From positions 496,001-560,000 of the forward strand of contig JAQGEQ010000258.1 in NCBI GenBank assembly GCA_034620365.1: 64,000 nt of DNA. The letters are read 5' to 3'. A program made the translations under genes and the position numbers. Below are positions 27,201 to 41,220 of the stretch, piece by piece. Position 1 is the stretch's first letter, and every line of letters starts with the position of its first letter. The notes under the pieces are model-generated. The model ran no database searches. It saw only the letters and a program-made list of their open reading frames with translations, and was not told the origin of the DNA. The stretch comes from Pegea sp. RAD2-039. Lineage: Eukaryota > Chordata > Thaliacea > Salpida > Salpidae.

Positions 27201-30200
27201 CTGTCAATAAAATCCCTTTTAAAGGTATTATAAGATTTGTAAGTTGGCTTATAGTTTTGAACTATCAGATAAAACTTTATAAATTGAGTACTTAATATAC
27301 TTATATGATTATGTTTGCTAAACTTTCGATGAATCATAATAATAGGTGATTTTAAATGACTTTTTTCAAATATATATTATTTAATCTGTACAAATTTACT
27401 TCAAGAATAAGTCAGCAAATTTTGAAAAGATTTGATTGGTACAGATAAAATTTTTTATTATGACTAAGCTTTATTTTACGTACTTAATGAGATTTAAAAT
27501 AAAAAGCAGTCTTAAATTTATATTGCATCAATACTTCTAGCATTTTACTGTTCAGAATTATAAATAAGTGGATTTTTGATGTTGTTCTATATTCTCTTGG
27601 AGCATTCCAAACAAAGATAGCTATTGTCCTCAAACTTTATTTTATAATTGTTGTTTTTTATTTAAAACTTTCAATATTTTTTCGAATTGTTGAATAAATA
27701 AACTTTTTTCACTTACCAGTTTTTTCGATATTATAAATCATGAATAAGTGATTTTTATAAAACAATTTCCCCTTTCTACGTTGACTGATTGACATTGAAT
27801 AAGAGAACAATTCGAATTTTGAATTACTTTTTTGTAACGTCTCAACAAAATCAAATAGGCAAATATCAATACTGGTTTTATCTCTATTAGACGTGGCCTG
27901 GTTCAATGAAATGTTTCTAAACAACTCATCCTAAATCGTTTTTGATTCTGAAAAATGTGATTATCTGAACTCAATTGATATCAAAAATCAATTTTCTGGT
28001 CTTTGTTTGTAATAAAATGTTTACAAACAGACAACACAAAAGCTTTATCGATTTAAATTTTTATTCATTTGTTTATATCTATGTTTACGATTATTCAAAA
28101 TATGATAATGCTTTGTCTATATAAATCGAAATTATCAAGGCTTACATTGTTCAATTTTCTATTGTAAAATTACTTTAGAATTTCACTAATTCCATGAATA
28201 TCTTTATTATTTCAACTCTCTTGTTTTCATTTTCAGAAGTCAGCGAAGATAGTGAAAGCTTAAATGAAAATATTAATCGAATTGCAATGTGCGAGGTAAG
28301 AATGGTTTTAATTACAATTTCAATAAACTTTAAAAAGTTAAAACGGATGTTATAAACTAGGATTAAACACATTTGTCGCTTTCGTTAGCTAACAGAAAAG
28401 ATTAAAAATAAACATCAACAAAAAGTAGGTAATTGTTCAAAGTGTTCGTAGTATTCATAAGGAACTATCTTTCGATTTTAGTTTTTCATAATGTAAAAAA
28501 ACTTGTGATGTAGTTAACATATTCAGTCTAAATTGCTGATCAATAAATTAATTAAATTAACTTTGGCTTATGACTCATTAATTATGAAAAAATGCAACTT
28601 AAATAAAATGTTGACAAAACGCTTGTTGCAACAACACTAAAAAATCAGAGGGGTTATATAACTTATAAAAGATTGTTGGTTGCTGAAGTTACAAATAAAT
28701 ATTTAAAAAATTGACTGAATATAATATTCAAAAAACACAAACAAAAAAAATAGGAAAAAATATTCTATTAGTCTTTGTTTGACGCATACGTTTTATGGTT
28801 GACACCTAATTTCAAAATTTCTTTTCTATCAATAGTTTCATTCTGTAGTTTCGCTTACATTTTTTAATTAGATCTGAGATTTAAAAAAGAATTGAATTTC
28901 TTAGTTGTTAAGAGAAGGTTCACTTTTAAAATATTCATCAATCAAGACTCTACAACATCAAGGCTTGATTTGATTTGATAGATTTAAAATCATAGATTTG
29001 GAAAATAATAAACTAATTGAGATTGAAAATGAAACTAAGAACTTTTCCGCAAATGATACAATGAAAGTGTGTGACTTACTGCGTGTTAATATGAGCATTT
29101 GATTCTTAGCTCTATCGATCACCAAACGCGAGATTTGTTTGTGATGAAAAGGTTTTCTTCGTTTAGCTTTTTTGACTGAAGAGTTTTTATAGCTAAAAGC
29201 TCTAAGATTATATAATTAGCTTTTTATTAATTTTTGTGGCTAAAACGGAAATTGAACCAGCGGCGCTGATACTAAAGTTTTTTTTTAGAAACACCTTAAA
29301 TAACTTTCATGATTAAAACGTCTTATTTTCTTTAAAACATTTTGTGTATAGTTATAGAAACTGTTTCTGCAAAATACTAACAATCTCTTAAATTTAACTC
29401 ACAATCCTTGCTTGTACTCGTAGCATGATCAAGTCATTCATTCACAACACCAATACAACACAGAAGACAACTTTCTTTCTACTTCAAGCTATGAACCCAT
29501 CGACAATTTGCATTGTTCAACCTCCTTGTATGAAAATTTGTCTGTAGCTGAGTGTGTTACATCAACAACAACAAATTCAAATCTGTTTACATCCTTAAAT
29601 CATTTGAAATCACCAGCCCCTTCTGATTACTCTGGGTAAGTAAAAATGTTCAAAGTGTATATCTAAATGAACTTGAAGCAAACTTGTAAGATTAATATCT
29701 AGAGTTTAATGATAATTAAACTACTTTGAATTAAAGATTTGTTTATAATACAACCACTAGAACTAGGAGCACTAGAACTTTAGATACTTTACAACTAGCA
29801 AATACATCTATCATCCTAAAAAATTAATTTGTAATTAGTGGTCTTAGAAATAAAATATGCAAAAACAACTAGCTAACTATTTGTTATAATTTCTAAAAAA
29901 AAATTACTCGCAAAATGGTTTTACTATTCTAACTTTAAGTAGAAATTAAATCTTAAGATTATTTGTTTGAAATGATTGATAAAGTGAAAAACAAAATAGT
30001 CATTAATTATATATTTAAATAAAATAGCTTTTGATTGAAATATTGTGATTTTAAATATTAATTTATCATAAATAATCGGAATATTTTGCACCAAAAAACT
30101 TTTAAAAACATTTAACTTTTAAAGCTTCAATTTAAAGTGCTTAAATAATTCTTTTTCACTATTTTTTTTAACATTTTGATTACCATATTACAAATAATCA

Positions 30201-33200
30201 ATTTTTTAAATATTTCAAAGCTTAATTCAACTTTGAGAAAATACTTTTTCAAATCTTTTAACTCAATTTTATTCGATATAATCGTAGCTGATTCAATTTT
30301 GTCTAAAAAATGAATAGCTTTAATGTATAAACTTTAGTGAAGGTTATTTTAGCTGTGTTAAATTGTAGTTCAAACTGAAAAAGCAGTCTTTAAACAAACA
30401 AAAACGGAAATTCTTTTTTGTAAGTACAACAAATTTGAGATACTTATTTCTTGAAATAAATCTGAGAATATGAATCTGTAATTTGTCAGATTTGTATCTT
30501 GGTTTTAATAAAGCTCTTAGTACAATTTACGAATATTTTAACAGTCTTAAAACTATTAGTTTAAGATTCTTTCAAATCATGTTTTTGAAGCAAGTAATGT
30601 TAATGGTTAAAACTTTCTAACAGCTCAAAAATCTACAACTTTTTCTTCACTAAAACTACAAACAAGAATCTTTGAGTAACTTGAACTTGAAAAAATAATA
30701 ATCGTACTCAAGAAGGATTTAAAAAGAAAATGTTTTTAATTCATGTTATATGAAATGCTATTATTACACTAAATATATTTATTGACAAATATATTAAAAT
30801 TGCTGATAGTATAATAGAATAAGTAAAGGTTGCTAAGCTGATAAAAAATACGAACTTTTTATGATAAGAATTAACAAGGGATTCCATGTTTAATTTGATT
30901 AAATAATTTGTTTATCTACTTATGTAAAAAATTAAGAAATGAAATAAAAACAGTACATTGCTTAAATCGACAGATTGTTTTGTTATTGATAATATATAAT
31001 TAAAAAATAATAAAAGCAGTCCAAAATTTCACTAGTTTGTTACTTATTTGAATTAAATTGATATTTTTATTGTAAGTAAGCTGTTTTACCTCTATTGAAT
31101 TTAATCTATTGTATAATGTGTTTTGACATATTTGCTATAATATTTAAAGTTATATATTTTAAAGCAACTTTCCTAGTTGGTCTCTTTGTAAAAATTTTCT
31201 CTATTTAGCGAATTCTTTGAGTATGTTATGGAGGCTCCTAAATCGTTAAAGCAAAAAGAAAATGAACCAACTATGTCTTACATAAATAAAGGTAAAAGAT
31301 AACTGATTTTAATAGTTGACAAAACAAAAGAATTTTGTTGATTCCAAACATTCTTCCAATATAGCCTAAGTATACTGCACTAAAAGTTATCATATATATT
31401 TCGCTTTTATATAATGATTATTCTAATCTTTTTCAACAATTCTAAATCGTTTAACTTATTTTCCCCTTAAAAAGTTTGATTATCAATAAATCATATTATA
31501 AAACTTTGTTTAAAGTTTGTGTTAGATTAAAATATTGATCGGTTTTTGAGTTTATAGGTCAATACTACTGCATTTCATTGAGAGAGATAAGAGGGTGTAC
31601 GTGGAAATACAAAACTACTCAAGTTACAGTAAGTAGTATTTTGTAAAATTATATGATTTTTTATCAGTTATGCCTTAATGGATTTTTTAAGTTTTTCTAA
31701 AGATTTTCTAGTTAAGTCTGTTCTAAAAATATCAATTGTAGAGTATTGTTCAAATTGTTTTTGGAGATGAGAAGCAGGAAGATGAACAACTAAGGAATTG
31801 GAAATATTGGCATGCGAGACAACACACTGCACGGCAACGTGTAATTGATATTGGTGAGCTTGATATCTGAATGATATATATGTGTATTAGGTGATGAATA
31901 AGAACGTCAAAAAAGTTTCACTTTACATCGACAGAATCTTGTAGAAGTAGTTAAAATACTACTTGACTGTTAGCTTAAAGTTTTGTAAATACTCTGACTT
32001 GTAAATATGACTTTTTATTTATTGAACCAATGACAGTTTTAATTGTTTTTGGTAATCTAGATTGATCCTCAAATATTAGCTCAATTTCAAGTAATTTTAT
32101 TTCTACACTGAAAATTGTTCAACCATGAATTTAAAAAATGTTTATTAAAATAACTGAACGGGTAAAAATTAAACACAATTTTTTTTAACTTATTCAGGCT
32201 TTTAAAGATATTTATATTCTTTTTTAATAAAACACTGATTATGTTTTTTTGAATGAGATAAATAAATTTCAGTTAATTTGTCTTTTTCAAATTAGTATTA
32301 GTTGTAGATTAACTAAATAATTAACAAAATTTGGGCATGTTAAAAGTAATGTAAAAAAGTCAGTTCAGTAATCAAAATGTGTTTACAAACTCTCAAATAA
32401 TTTTTCTGAACTTACAGCTACAATTTTTTAATTTATACTTTCTACTACACTCATTTATAATCGTGAGTAAATCAGCTGCTCTTTAATTTTCATCATTGAA
32501 TTTTTTCCAAAATATCATATGGCTGATTTTTTACTTCAATATGAAAAGCAAATATTGGAAAATATTACACTAAAGAAATTATCGAATTTGCTTTTTAATT
32601 TCTAGGCAGAAATGTTCAGATTAGTTTCTATTTTAAAAACTCATTAACGAACTTAAGAGTTTAATTAAAGCTTTCTATATCTCAAATATCTTTTGTTAAA
32701 ACTTTTCTAAAATAACTTTAAAATTGTGCTTTGAATAAACGCGTAGAAAAATAAACTAATTGATATTCAATTTTAATAAAAATATGTTCAGTTAGCTTAA
32801 TTATGATATCTTTCTTTTTGTCAATATTTTGGTATCTTTCATTATCTTCTTGAAACTATCTTCTAAATATTAAGGAGTGAGCCAATGTTACTTTAAACTG
32901 TTTAATGTTTAGCAAGCTTGCTATCTAATATAATTTTTTTAGCTGATTATAAGGAATGCTGCTCAGTGAATGATGTAGATGAGCTTGCTCACAATGCCAT
33001 TAGCTTTTCTTGGGATATTAACGACGTAGCAAAAATATTCATCAGTTGTAACTGCCTCAGTACAGATTTTAGTGCTCAAAAAGGAATTAAGGTTTGTATG
33101 GTTTTAATTACTTTTTATTTGAATTAAAAAATTGTATTTTGGTTAAACATTTTTATTATTTTCAATAAGCTTCTTGCTTATGAAGCACACTTGCTCTCAT

Positions 33201-36200
33201 TTTATCATATATCGCTTCTGGGATTAAGTCTCTCTCCTAAATGACTTTATGTGCTGAAAGTAAAAACTGCTGAAATTACTTCATAGTGTAAATTGAAGTT
33301 TATCAGTGCTAAATTTATTAAATTCATTAAAATAAGATTTCACTGAGAGTTTTGAAAATATATAATAGATTCTATCTCTGGATTAACAATACAATAACAT
33401 CAGTTAACAATAACATGTTGACTCATCAGAAATAAATTTCAAATAAAGTCCAGTTCATTTGTAATTGAAAATACTAAGATCTACTTAAACTTACAATTCT
33501 TTTACTCGGAAAACATGATCAACTAAAGATAACCATTTTTAGATATATAGAAGGATTCTAACACTGACATTTACAAAAATATAGTTTATAGAGATTTTTT
33601 AAATAATTAAGATATCAGTCGTACATGAAATATGCTCGTGACTTTTGTTGATATTGTTAGCATACATTAAAGATTATGAAAATCATGTCTACTTTTAATC
33701 TTTCCAGCTACAGTTTAAGTTTTTTAAGTAATTAATTAAAAAACTGATGTAGTATAGTCTAATTATTTTAAGGTATTCATTAATAAAGAGTATTTTACTT
33801 CATTCAATTAATATTATGGTTATTCTTAATCTATTACAAAGAAAGAAAAAAAAATACTTCTATACCTTCATTCGTTTTCTGAGAAGCAATATAATTAATT
33901 AGCTTTTAAATTCAACATTTAATCCATAATTTTAATGTTGCAATATCTCTTCTATTGCTTATATAATTTCAAACGAAGTTATTTCAAATTTCTTTAGAAA
34001 TATTTGCTATTTTAAAACAAAAGAACTTTATTTTTTCTATTTTTTTATGATGAAAAGCTGATTTTACAATTTAAGATATAAGTAAATTAATTGTGAAATA
34101 AACGTGCTTCAAACAACATGCAATTGAAACATTCATAGCCACGATAGCAGCAAACAAAAAACTGCGTTTATTATTTTTGTAAAAATCGTGTTTTAAGCAT
34201 TTTACAATGAGATACCATTTAGCTTTACCTTTTGTTTAATAGAGAATTCCACTAGGATATACTAAAAATATGTTTATAAATAATTAAAATATACAAAATT
34301 CTTCAACTCTCAAAGTTATTCAAAATATGTTGATAGAAATGTTAATTGTATGCTAAGCTTGGTTTTGTTTGAATTTTACTTGTAGGGTCAGCCATTACTA
34401 CTCCAGATAGATACTTTTATTGGAACGAATCATACAGTAGAACCAATACATCGAGGAATTTGTCAGCTGAAAGTGTTTTGTGACAAGGTACTGAAAACTT
34501 TAAGATTTATTTTTTTTTATTTTGTTTGTGATTTTTTATTTGTCAATAATTCTCCTAATTTTATCCTAAAACGTCTTCATGAATTTATTTTAGGGAGCAG
34601 AAAGAAAAATTCGTGACGAAGGAAGAAAAGCAACAAAAAAAGTTCAAAAAAATTTAACAAAAGGTTTCTTTTTATTTACTTTATCCTGAATTTACTTTTG
34701 ATGATATATTTCGTACATAAGTTAACTTCAAATATCCAAACAGTGTATACTTCAGTTTTAGTATAACTACTGTTGATTCGATGTATTTAGACTGTAAAAA
34801 CCTTTGTTAGATCGACCTAAAAAAGTCTCTAATCGAGTTTTTGAATAAAATTAAGAAATGTAGATATGATTATAAGGTGTTCGTGCTGAAATTTGTTTCA
34901 AGTTTCATGTACTTAATTAAAAAACGATTTTTTTCTGTTTAAATGATTCGCTCAGAGTAGTTTAAAGAACTTTGATTTAAAATATTTTTTAGCAATTGTG
35001 TTGTGAATGATATTCTTTTAATAATCTATAAATATTTTCAGTTTCAATGGGAGACCAGCTTAGCACAATTTCTCACTTTCCTCCTTTGATCGATAGTTTT
35101 AGTAAAAATCTCAATCAATCAAACGTCACATCTCATACCTGCCCAGTACTATGCTCAAAACCAGCTAAGAATGCCAACATAAAGAAACTAGACTTAGTTT
35201 ATTTTAAAGATGCTTTTAATCTTTCTGTTGCTCCAGTTCACTTTGTACCGGATATTTTTGGTGAGAAATTTGTTTCTAAATCTTGTTTGATTAATAATAG
35301 AGTTTTTATAAAGTATTTAAACACACTACTGATAAACAAAACTCTTAAATTGAAGCTAACGCAAGGCTTAACTTAAAAATCTTTAATTTTTTTCAAATAC
35401 TTACTTTAATCTGTCCATAAAATAAATAAAAGTTGTAAACGATGAAATAAAAAGAATAATAACAGAAATTTCATTCATAATTCTAATCTTTTGAATTTTT
35501 GCCAATGTATTTGTGGTTACACATAATGATCAGTTTATTTTGATTAAGAACTAACATTAAGAGCCATTTTTTAAATATTATATATAAATATAATTTGTTT
35601 AAATTTCATAGCAAATCAACGAAAAAATTCTTCCAATTTAACTCCTAATTCACAAAGCAACGAAGTTGGTTTTTTTAGTGGATTGGTATCATCAACCACA
35701 AACGGCCCAGATGAAGATCAAGCCTTCTTGTCTAACCATGTGAGTGGAGTTTGTTGTTTATATGGTTTCTTGCAAAAAAGTACAATTTGATGCATTTTTT
35801 AACTATTTGTAGTTTGCAGTACAAATTCATTTGTGAAATTATATTCTAGAAATATTTAGTATTCAAACAAATTGATAAAAATCTGGTCTAAAAATGGTTT
35901 GAGTTTTTCGAATTTGATATACAACAATTTCTTTATTTTTAAACTATCGTTAGTAAAATCAAAAAATTTCAAAGTTTATAAAAATAACTTTAGAAATAAA
36001 TACTGAAATATTTTTAAAGCCACTGAACCAACCTATCATTTATACAAAATCTTATCCAAAACATATTTATTTAAAGTATGCTATAATAAAAGCCATAAAA
36101 CTAAAAACATTAATCGTTTATTAATCGTGTTTTTGGTTGAATTTGAATATCACTCTCTTAAAGTACCTTCTAAATATAATGTAGAAATTATTTAGTAAGC

Positions 36201-37960
36201 TTTATACTTTGGTAAATTAGGGATAATGACATCAAGTAACCCGCTTGAAGTGTGAGGTTTATCTGTGGTTTACTTTAACGAGGTAGATTTAGTGAACTGT
36301 GAATAGTACTCAGTTTATAAAGATATAATTTTATGTCAGAGGATCTTTAACAGCAAATTTTTAATTACCGATAAAATTTTATTGTGATTTTCAATTATTA
36401 TCAGTTTCATATTTAATTATTTTCAATAACATTTCAGCTGAGTTTGAGTATCGACAATCAATTTGCAGGAGTAAAACGAAGTTTATCAAGTATATGCCCA
36501 GATGAAAGTGCCTGTGTAGTTAAAAAGGTAACATAAATTTGTTTCGAAACATAAAAACATTTTTCTTTTTAGCTCGTTCATCTACGCTTTCTAACTTTTT
36601 TAAAGAATTTTTTTTGTTAGCTTTATTTTATTTAGTATCATTCAAAATAACTGTTCTGATCTATGGATTAGATAAATTTGTCCATATCAAAACCCTTAAA
36701 AAGATAAAAACAACCATAGAATAGCTTAATATCATATTTCAAACTATTCTATATCTGCTGAATCCATGTTTGATGGTTTTAAAGTTTACAAAAACTGAAT
36801 ATGACGGTATGGGGAAGAAAAAAATTTTGTTGTATGTAAGAAAAAAAAATGAAGAAATTTTTGATGGTATCTTTCTTTGCGAGCCGACTTTAAAAGGATT
36901 AAAAAAAGCTGTAAGCATTTCTTTTTTTTTCATTTCAAATTACTATAAATTTCTGGAAAACTTGAGAAAAAATCTCAAAGTGTTTAAATTAGTTTATGGT
37001 AGAACGAATTGCTAAGCCTTTATTTATATATAAGTAGGAATATATGATAACAATTGTTCTGTTCTAAAATTGTTAGATATTATTGATAATTATAAGCTTC
37101 GAAGAAACCAATTAATCATAATTACGATCAAATCACTTAAAAATATGTTTTTTTAAATTTAATAAAAAAACTTGTAATAACGTAAAGGCAATTTTTTAAA
37201 CATCTTTCAGCTCGAAGGGAAATACAATCTGCAAAGTGAAAGTATTTCTACTATTTTGAGAAAGTCGAAAAAAGGGTAAATATACTTTTAATTTAGAAAA
37301 AGAGATATTTATTACTTATTACCAATTTATTTTTCTTATTTAGCTTTTCACCTAAAAGTATCTTTTAGTTTAATTATAATGAATTCAAAATTGGTTATTG
37401 GGTAAGACCAAAGCTTATTATCATCTTCCATACAAGTAAATCAATTTCAGCTGAAACTAGTTTTAATTTTGCTTATATATGGTGGTTAGAACTACTAAGT
37501 ATAATAGCAAGCCGTTTTTCGAAGATTAAAATTCATCATTGGAAAAAAATTTTAATTTAGAAGTTTTTAAAATCGTTTAAATGCCGATAGTTTTAAAGAG
37601 TAATTTACTAAGTGAGCAACTTGAATAAGAAACTATATAAAAAAATTAAACAAATTTATTACAAATCAAAAATTAATTTGTTTCGAGTCATCATAGCTAT
37701 ATATTACCAATAGAACTCGGTATAAAAATGCTACGCAGTCAACCTAATAAGATTAAAAGTTAAACTGAGTAGCTAATAATATTTGACTTTTTAATATAAC
37801 TCATTCATGATAATTTGTTTGTTATTTTTATAGAATTTTGGTGAAGCTAGATGATAACATTATACGTCATTACAGCGATGAAGATGCATTTGTAATGGAT
37901 GTAGTTTCTGAGAAATCTGAAAATGGAATCAATCATGTAGTCACATTAACGGTCTTATGA
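21252..37960 (+). CDS. grh: Grainyhead-like transcription factor (CP2/GRHL family), complete
   Basis: Seventeen coding exons: 21252-21512, 23577-23629, 25453-25517, 28237-28295, 29424-29635, 31209-31291, 31558-31628, 31742-31853, 32943-33091, 34386-34487, 34594-34663, 35042-35260, 35612-35739, 36438-36527, 36785-36910, 37211-37275, 37834-37960. They sum to 1992 nt in one frame: 663 aa and TGA, close to the 600-625 aa of vertebrate GRHL proteins. Residues 54-87 hold the GRHL N-terminal signature (WKAYLENP ... [17 protein letters not shown]). Residues about 217-410 are the immunoglobulin-fold DNA-binding domain, with [21 protein letters not shown] and [16 protein letters not shown], then [17 protein letters not shown] with the arginines of the DNA-contact segment kept. 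Residues about 560-663 are the dimerisation domain ([35 protein letters not shown]). Family role: nuclear activator of epithelial differentiation and barrier genes. A vertebrate-type single GRHL paralogue cannot be assigned. Start chosen as the first of two adjacent ATGs; the second (21255) is equally possible. Confidence 0.95.
21513..37833 (+). other. Introns of grainyhead
   Basis: The sixteen introns range from about 100 nt (34488-34593, 31629-31741) to about 2.7 kb (25518-28236). All follow GT..AG. Those longer than 1 kb are AT-rich and hold no recognisable gene; open frames at 27119-27337, 27709-27924 and 28175-28372 (all minus) look like noise. An imperfect inverted repeat lies at about 24800-24845, with arms reading ATATCAAACA/AGA and TCTTTGTTTGATAT. 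Confidence 0.8.
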
Positions 37961-39670
37961 ACTATTTAACTTTCTTCTTTTTGATCTAGAGAGCATTTGA
38001 TAGAAAATTATTTAGATGATTTTATCTTAAACAAATAGATTTAATTTTGGCAGTTTGAATAGCTTATAACTAACTAAAATCTAAAATCTTTAAAGCTTCT
38101 AGAAGAAAATTAATTTGTTAAAAAGTTTTCATCACTGCCTCCCTTTTTCCAACTTTTGATTATGCTACCTGCTTGCTTGTTTATAATAAGTTTCACATGT
38201 TGCAGCTGTTATAGTTCTAAAACTTGTATATTTTTAGTTGAGTCTTATGTTTTTAAATGAAAAAATTAATTTATGAATTCAAGCTTTAACTTGAACTTTC
38301 TACTTATTTTATTTTCAACTTTAGTGAAGACATATTCAGTTGCTTTATGTGTATTTGTGTAACGTGTATAAACAGCGTATAACCAACTAGTTGTTTCAAC
38401 AATTTTGTGTTTCACTTATTTCGAGATTTTGTACTGATATTGTTGGAAATACTTTTTGAAATTCTCAAACATTGAGTCTATTCTGTAAGTATCAAAATTT
38501 ATCTAACTTTGTTTAATACATTCAATAACCATTTGAAATAAAAATATAAATCAACCATATAAATCATATTGAATACAAAATTGTAGTCTACTAAGAGATT
38601 TACTTTTTTCCCAAAGTTTCACACCAGCAAGGCATAAACATTTTATAATTTCATTTTTGCGTTTATTTTTCAAACTAAAAAAAACAGATGAATAATTTAA
38701 AACAAGAGCTGTCTATTAGTCGTTGTATCTATCAAAAATTATCAAAATAATTATTATGTAAAGTATATTCTCTTGTGTATTAAAAATACGTCGAATATAA
38801 TACGTGCATTTCTTCATCAGTCAGAAATTATGCAAGTTAAAGAAATGCAACTTAATTGCAATCAAGTGAAACAATTGCAGCATGTAAGACACTTTTGCAA
38901 ATATGAAATAATATCATTGTTTTCATGATCGCTTTGAAAGAAGATGCAAGAAATGTTTGAGTACGGTATTTGTTTAATTAGTAGTGTTATCCACCTTTTT
39001 GTTTTTGAAACTAAACGCATTTGCTGTTTTTGTACTGATACGCGGAAATGAATAAACTATAATAAATAAATTCAAAAATAAGTTTATTTATTATTATCGT
39101 TTTTAAAAGTCAGTTAAGATAGCCTTAAAAAATGTTTTTTTTATTAGTTTGAAGCAATTATATGAGAAGTAAGTAATTGCTTGTTATTAAAAAGTAGTGA
39201 TGCAATTTGTTTGAGATAAATGGTTGGTACAAAAAGTTTAAATATTTTAACTATAAATAGGAAAAAAATGTTGATGATGACGATAGTGATTGACTTAGCT
39301 TTTAAGTTTTGTAAACAAAAAGTCGACATAAAAAGCTTAAAGTATACAGATTTGTTATTTAATCTATTGAAATAATTTCAATACTTCAAAAATTTTCCAG
39401 CATTTAAATTTATAAATTAGTTATATCAACATTACAACTCATAATTTTAAAATTAACTTTTTTATTGTAAATTTACAGATTAAGTTTATTTTTAAAGGTC
39501 ACAGAATGATATTTTCAGTATAGTTTTCAAACACTTTAAATAAAATTATTTCCTTCCTTTGATAATTCATTTTATTGGTTCCGTTTTGAGTTAAACAATT
39601 TATATAGTTTTTTCGCTTTGTATAAAAAGATGTTTTTTTTTTATTAAAAAGAATGTTGAAGTAGTAACAA
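37961..39670. other. 3' flank of grainyhead, no gene seen
   Basis: AT-rich. An AATAAA at 38537-38542, about 580 nt after the stop, is a possible polyadenylation signal. No other feature is supported. Confidence 0.45.
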
Positions 39671-39766
39671 ATCTAATTTGTGAGAATGTGTGTTAGCGAG
39701 AGGTGCTCTCTTTAGGCACCCTCCTTCACATTTATTGTAATAAATAAATAAATAAATAATGTTTAC
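39671..39766 (+). mobile_element. Solo LINE 3' end
   Basis: Positions 39671-39750 are identical over 80 nt to 63418-63497, the 3' end of the LINE described below. A TAAA-type tail runs on to about 39766. Similarity stops abruptly at the left edge, as expected for a severely 5'-truncated insertion or for a SINE using the same tail. The segment contains GGTGC and GCACC separated by 9 nt, able to form a small hairpin shortly before the tail. Confidence 0.85.
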
Positions 39767-40160
39767 TACAAAATGGTACTAAACTAAACTAAAAAAATAA
39801 CAGCTATGATTTATTTCAAGTTCAAATAGCGTTTAACAATATAAAAGCATCTATACTACAATTGGGACTTCGCTGCAAGAGAGTACTGTTGAACACCAAA
39901 GACAAAAATGGTCTTAAATTTCTATAACAAATGGAACTGAACGAGTCAAAATGCCATTTTCATTTTTGAATGTCGAATCTTAAGATCTAAGCTGATTTCA
40001 AATCAGTTTCGCTGGCACGTTAGTTCTATTATGCATTTAATGGGTTTGATATAAAAGTAAAGTATTTTATCGCTGACGTAAATGTGTTAATCGTAATTTT
40101 TGCATATATCGTCGTCATTCGGTAATAGATGGTAGTGGGTAGCGCGTATTGTTGGTATAC

Positions 40161-40213
40161 TTATCGTTAGTCGCTTTAATAACTTGAGTAAAGCTCTATA
40201 TGAAAGGTCATTA
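40161..40213 (+). repeat. Left flanking direct repeat (LTR remnant) of the decayed retroelement
   Basis: It matches 42902-42954 at about 45 of 53 positions (both begin TTATCGTTAGTCG and share GCTCTATATGAA). The pair flanks the gag/protease remnant in the same orientation, which fits two diverged LTR fragments. The true outer ends of the LTRs are not clear. Confidence 0.6.
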
Positions 40214-40439
40214 TTATTACAATTTGTTCAAGTTACTAAAATTTATTTCTGGGGCGAATTGTTGCGAGTTGGTTTGACGTTATCGGAGCTTAGTTCAATT
40301 AAAGCTTAGTAACGGTTAAAACAGTATATTTTTGCTTTACCTAATATAGATCTAAATAATATATTTAAATAAGCATATTTAGTTTTTTTTACTCTAACAA
40401 AGATTTTTTTGAAGCCAAGTAAGCTGTCTATATACCCAA

Positions 40440-41125
40440 ATAACCCATCAGCACCCAGCAAATGGCGTTACTGGAAGAAAACTTTTACCAATTACATGGA
40501 AGAGTGTGGGTCGAGTTGAACAGACAAGAGAAAATTGGCGGCACTTATTAACAGCACAACTGAAGACTTGTATCAGTACTTTTAGAGCTGTCAGACTTTA
40601 GTAGAAGTTGAAGCGACGCTGGATCAGCTGTATATAAGAAAACCAAATGAAATGTTTGAACGTCGTCTACATAGAACGGAGAAGCAGAACCCAAGCCAGT
40701 CTATAAAAGACTTTCGATGCACTTATAGCCAAGCAATATGATTTTAAGAATGTCACGGCAGCAGAACACAGGGATGGTATGATCAAAGACTTATTTATAG
40801 ATGGATTAGCCTCATCAGGTATAAAGCAACGGTTGTTCTAGCGTGAAAATTGAAAATTAAAGGATGTCTTTAATCAGGCGCTGACACTGGAGGATACCCG
40901 GCGGAACAACCAATACTTCGGGGCTAGCAGATCAGTTGAAGCTAGAAGAGAAGCAGTAAATTTAATGAAACTCAAGGAAGAGGACCAAGTGGAACCAAAA
41001 GTAGCGGCTATGAAAAGAGTTAATGTAAAATGTGGAAGTAGCAAATCTGATGATTTTAAAAGATGTCGAGCTGGTTTGAGGAAATGTGGAAAGAAGGGAC
41101 ATCATAGCCGAGCTTGTCATGTTTA
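40440..41125 (+). pseudogene. gag remnant with a degenerate CCHC zinc knuckle
   Basis: Pieces in different plus frames read like a retrotransposon Gag capsid: KPNEMFERRLHRTEKQNPSQ, then DALIAKQYDFKNVTAAEHRD, then LFIDGLASSGIKQRLF, broken by stop codons and a +/-1 shift near 40720-40740. A basic linker follows, and then KCGKKGHHSRAC (about 41082-41120). This has the second Cys, the His and the last Cys of CX2CX4HX4C, while the expected first Cys is Leu (GLRKC). No functional product is expected. Confidence 0.7.
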
Positions 41126-41220
41126 GAAGAATTGTCTCAAGAAACAGTCAAGAAGGCAAAGAAATGAAAGAGTCGCAGTGACTAGCCAAGGGCATTAAGT
41201 ATTGGGATTTGCTGGATCGT

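Noticed and set aside
27119..28372. Three minus-strand frames inside grainyhead introns
   Set aside because: Noise-like; the last of them partly overlaps a true plus-strand exon (28237-28295).
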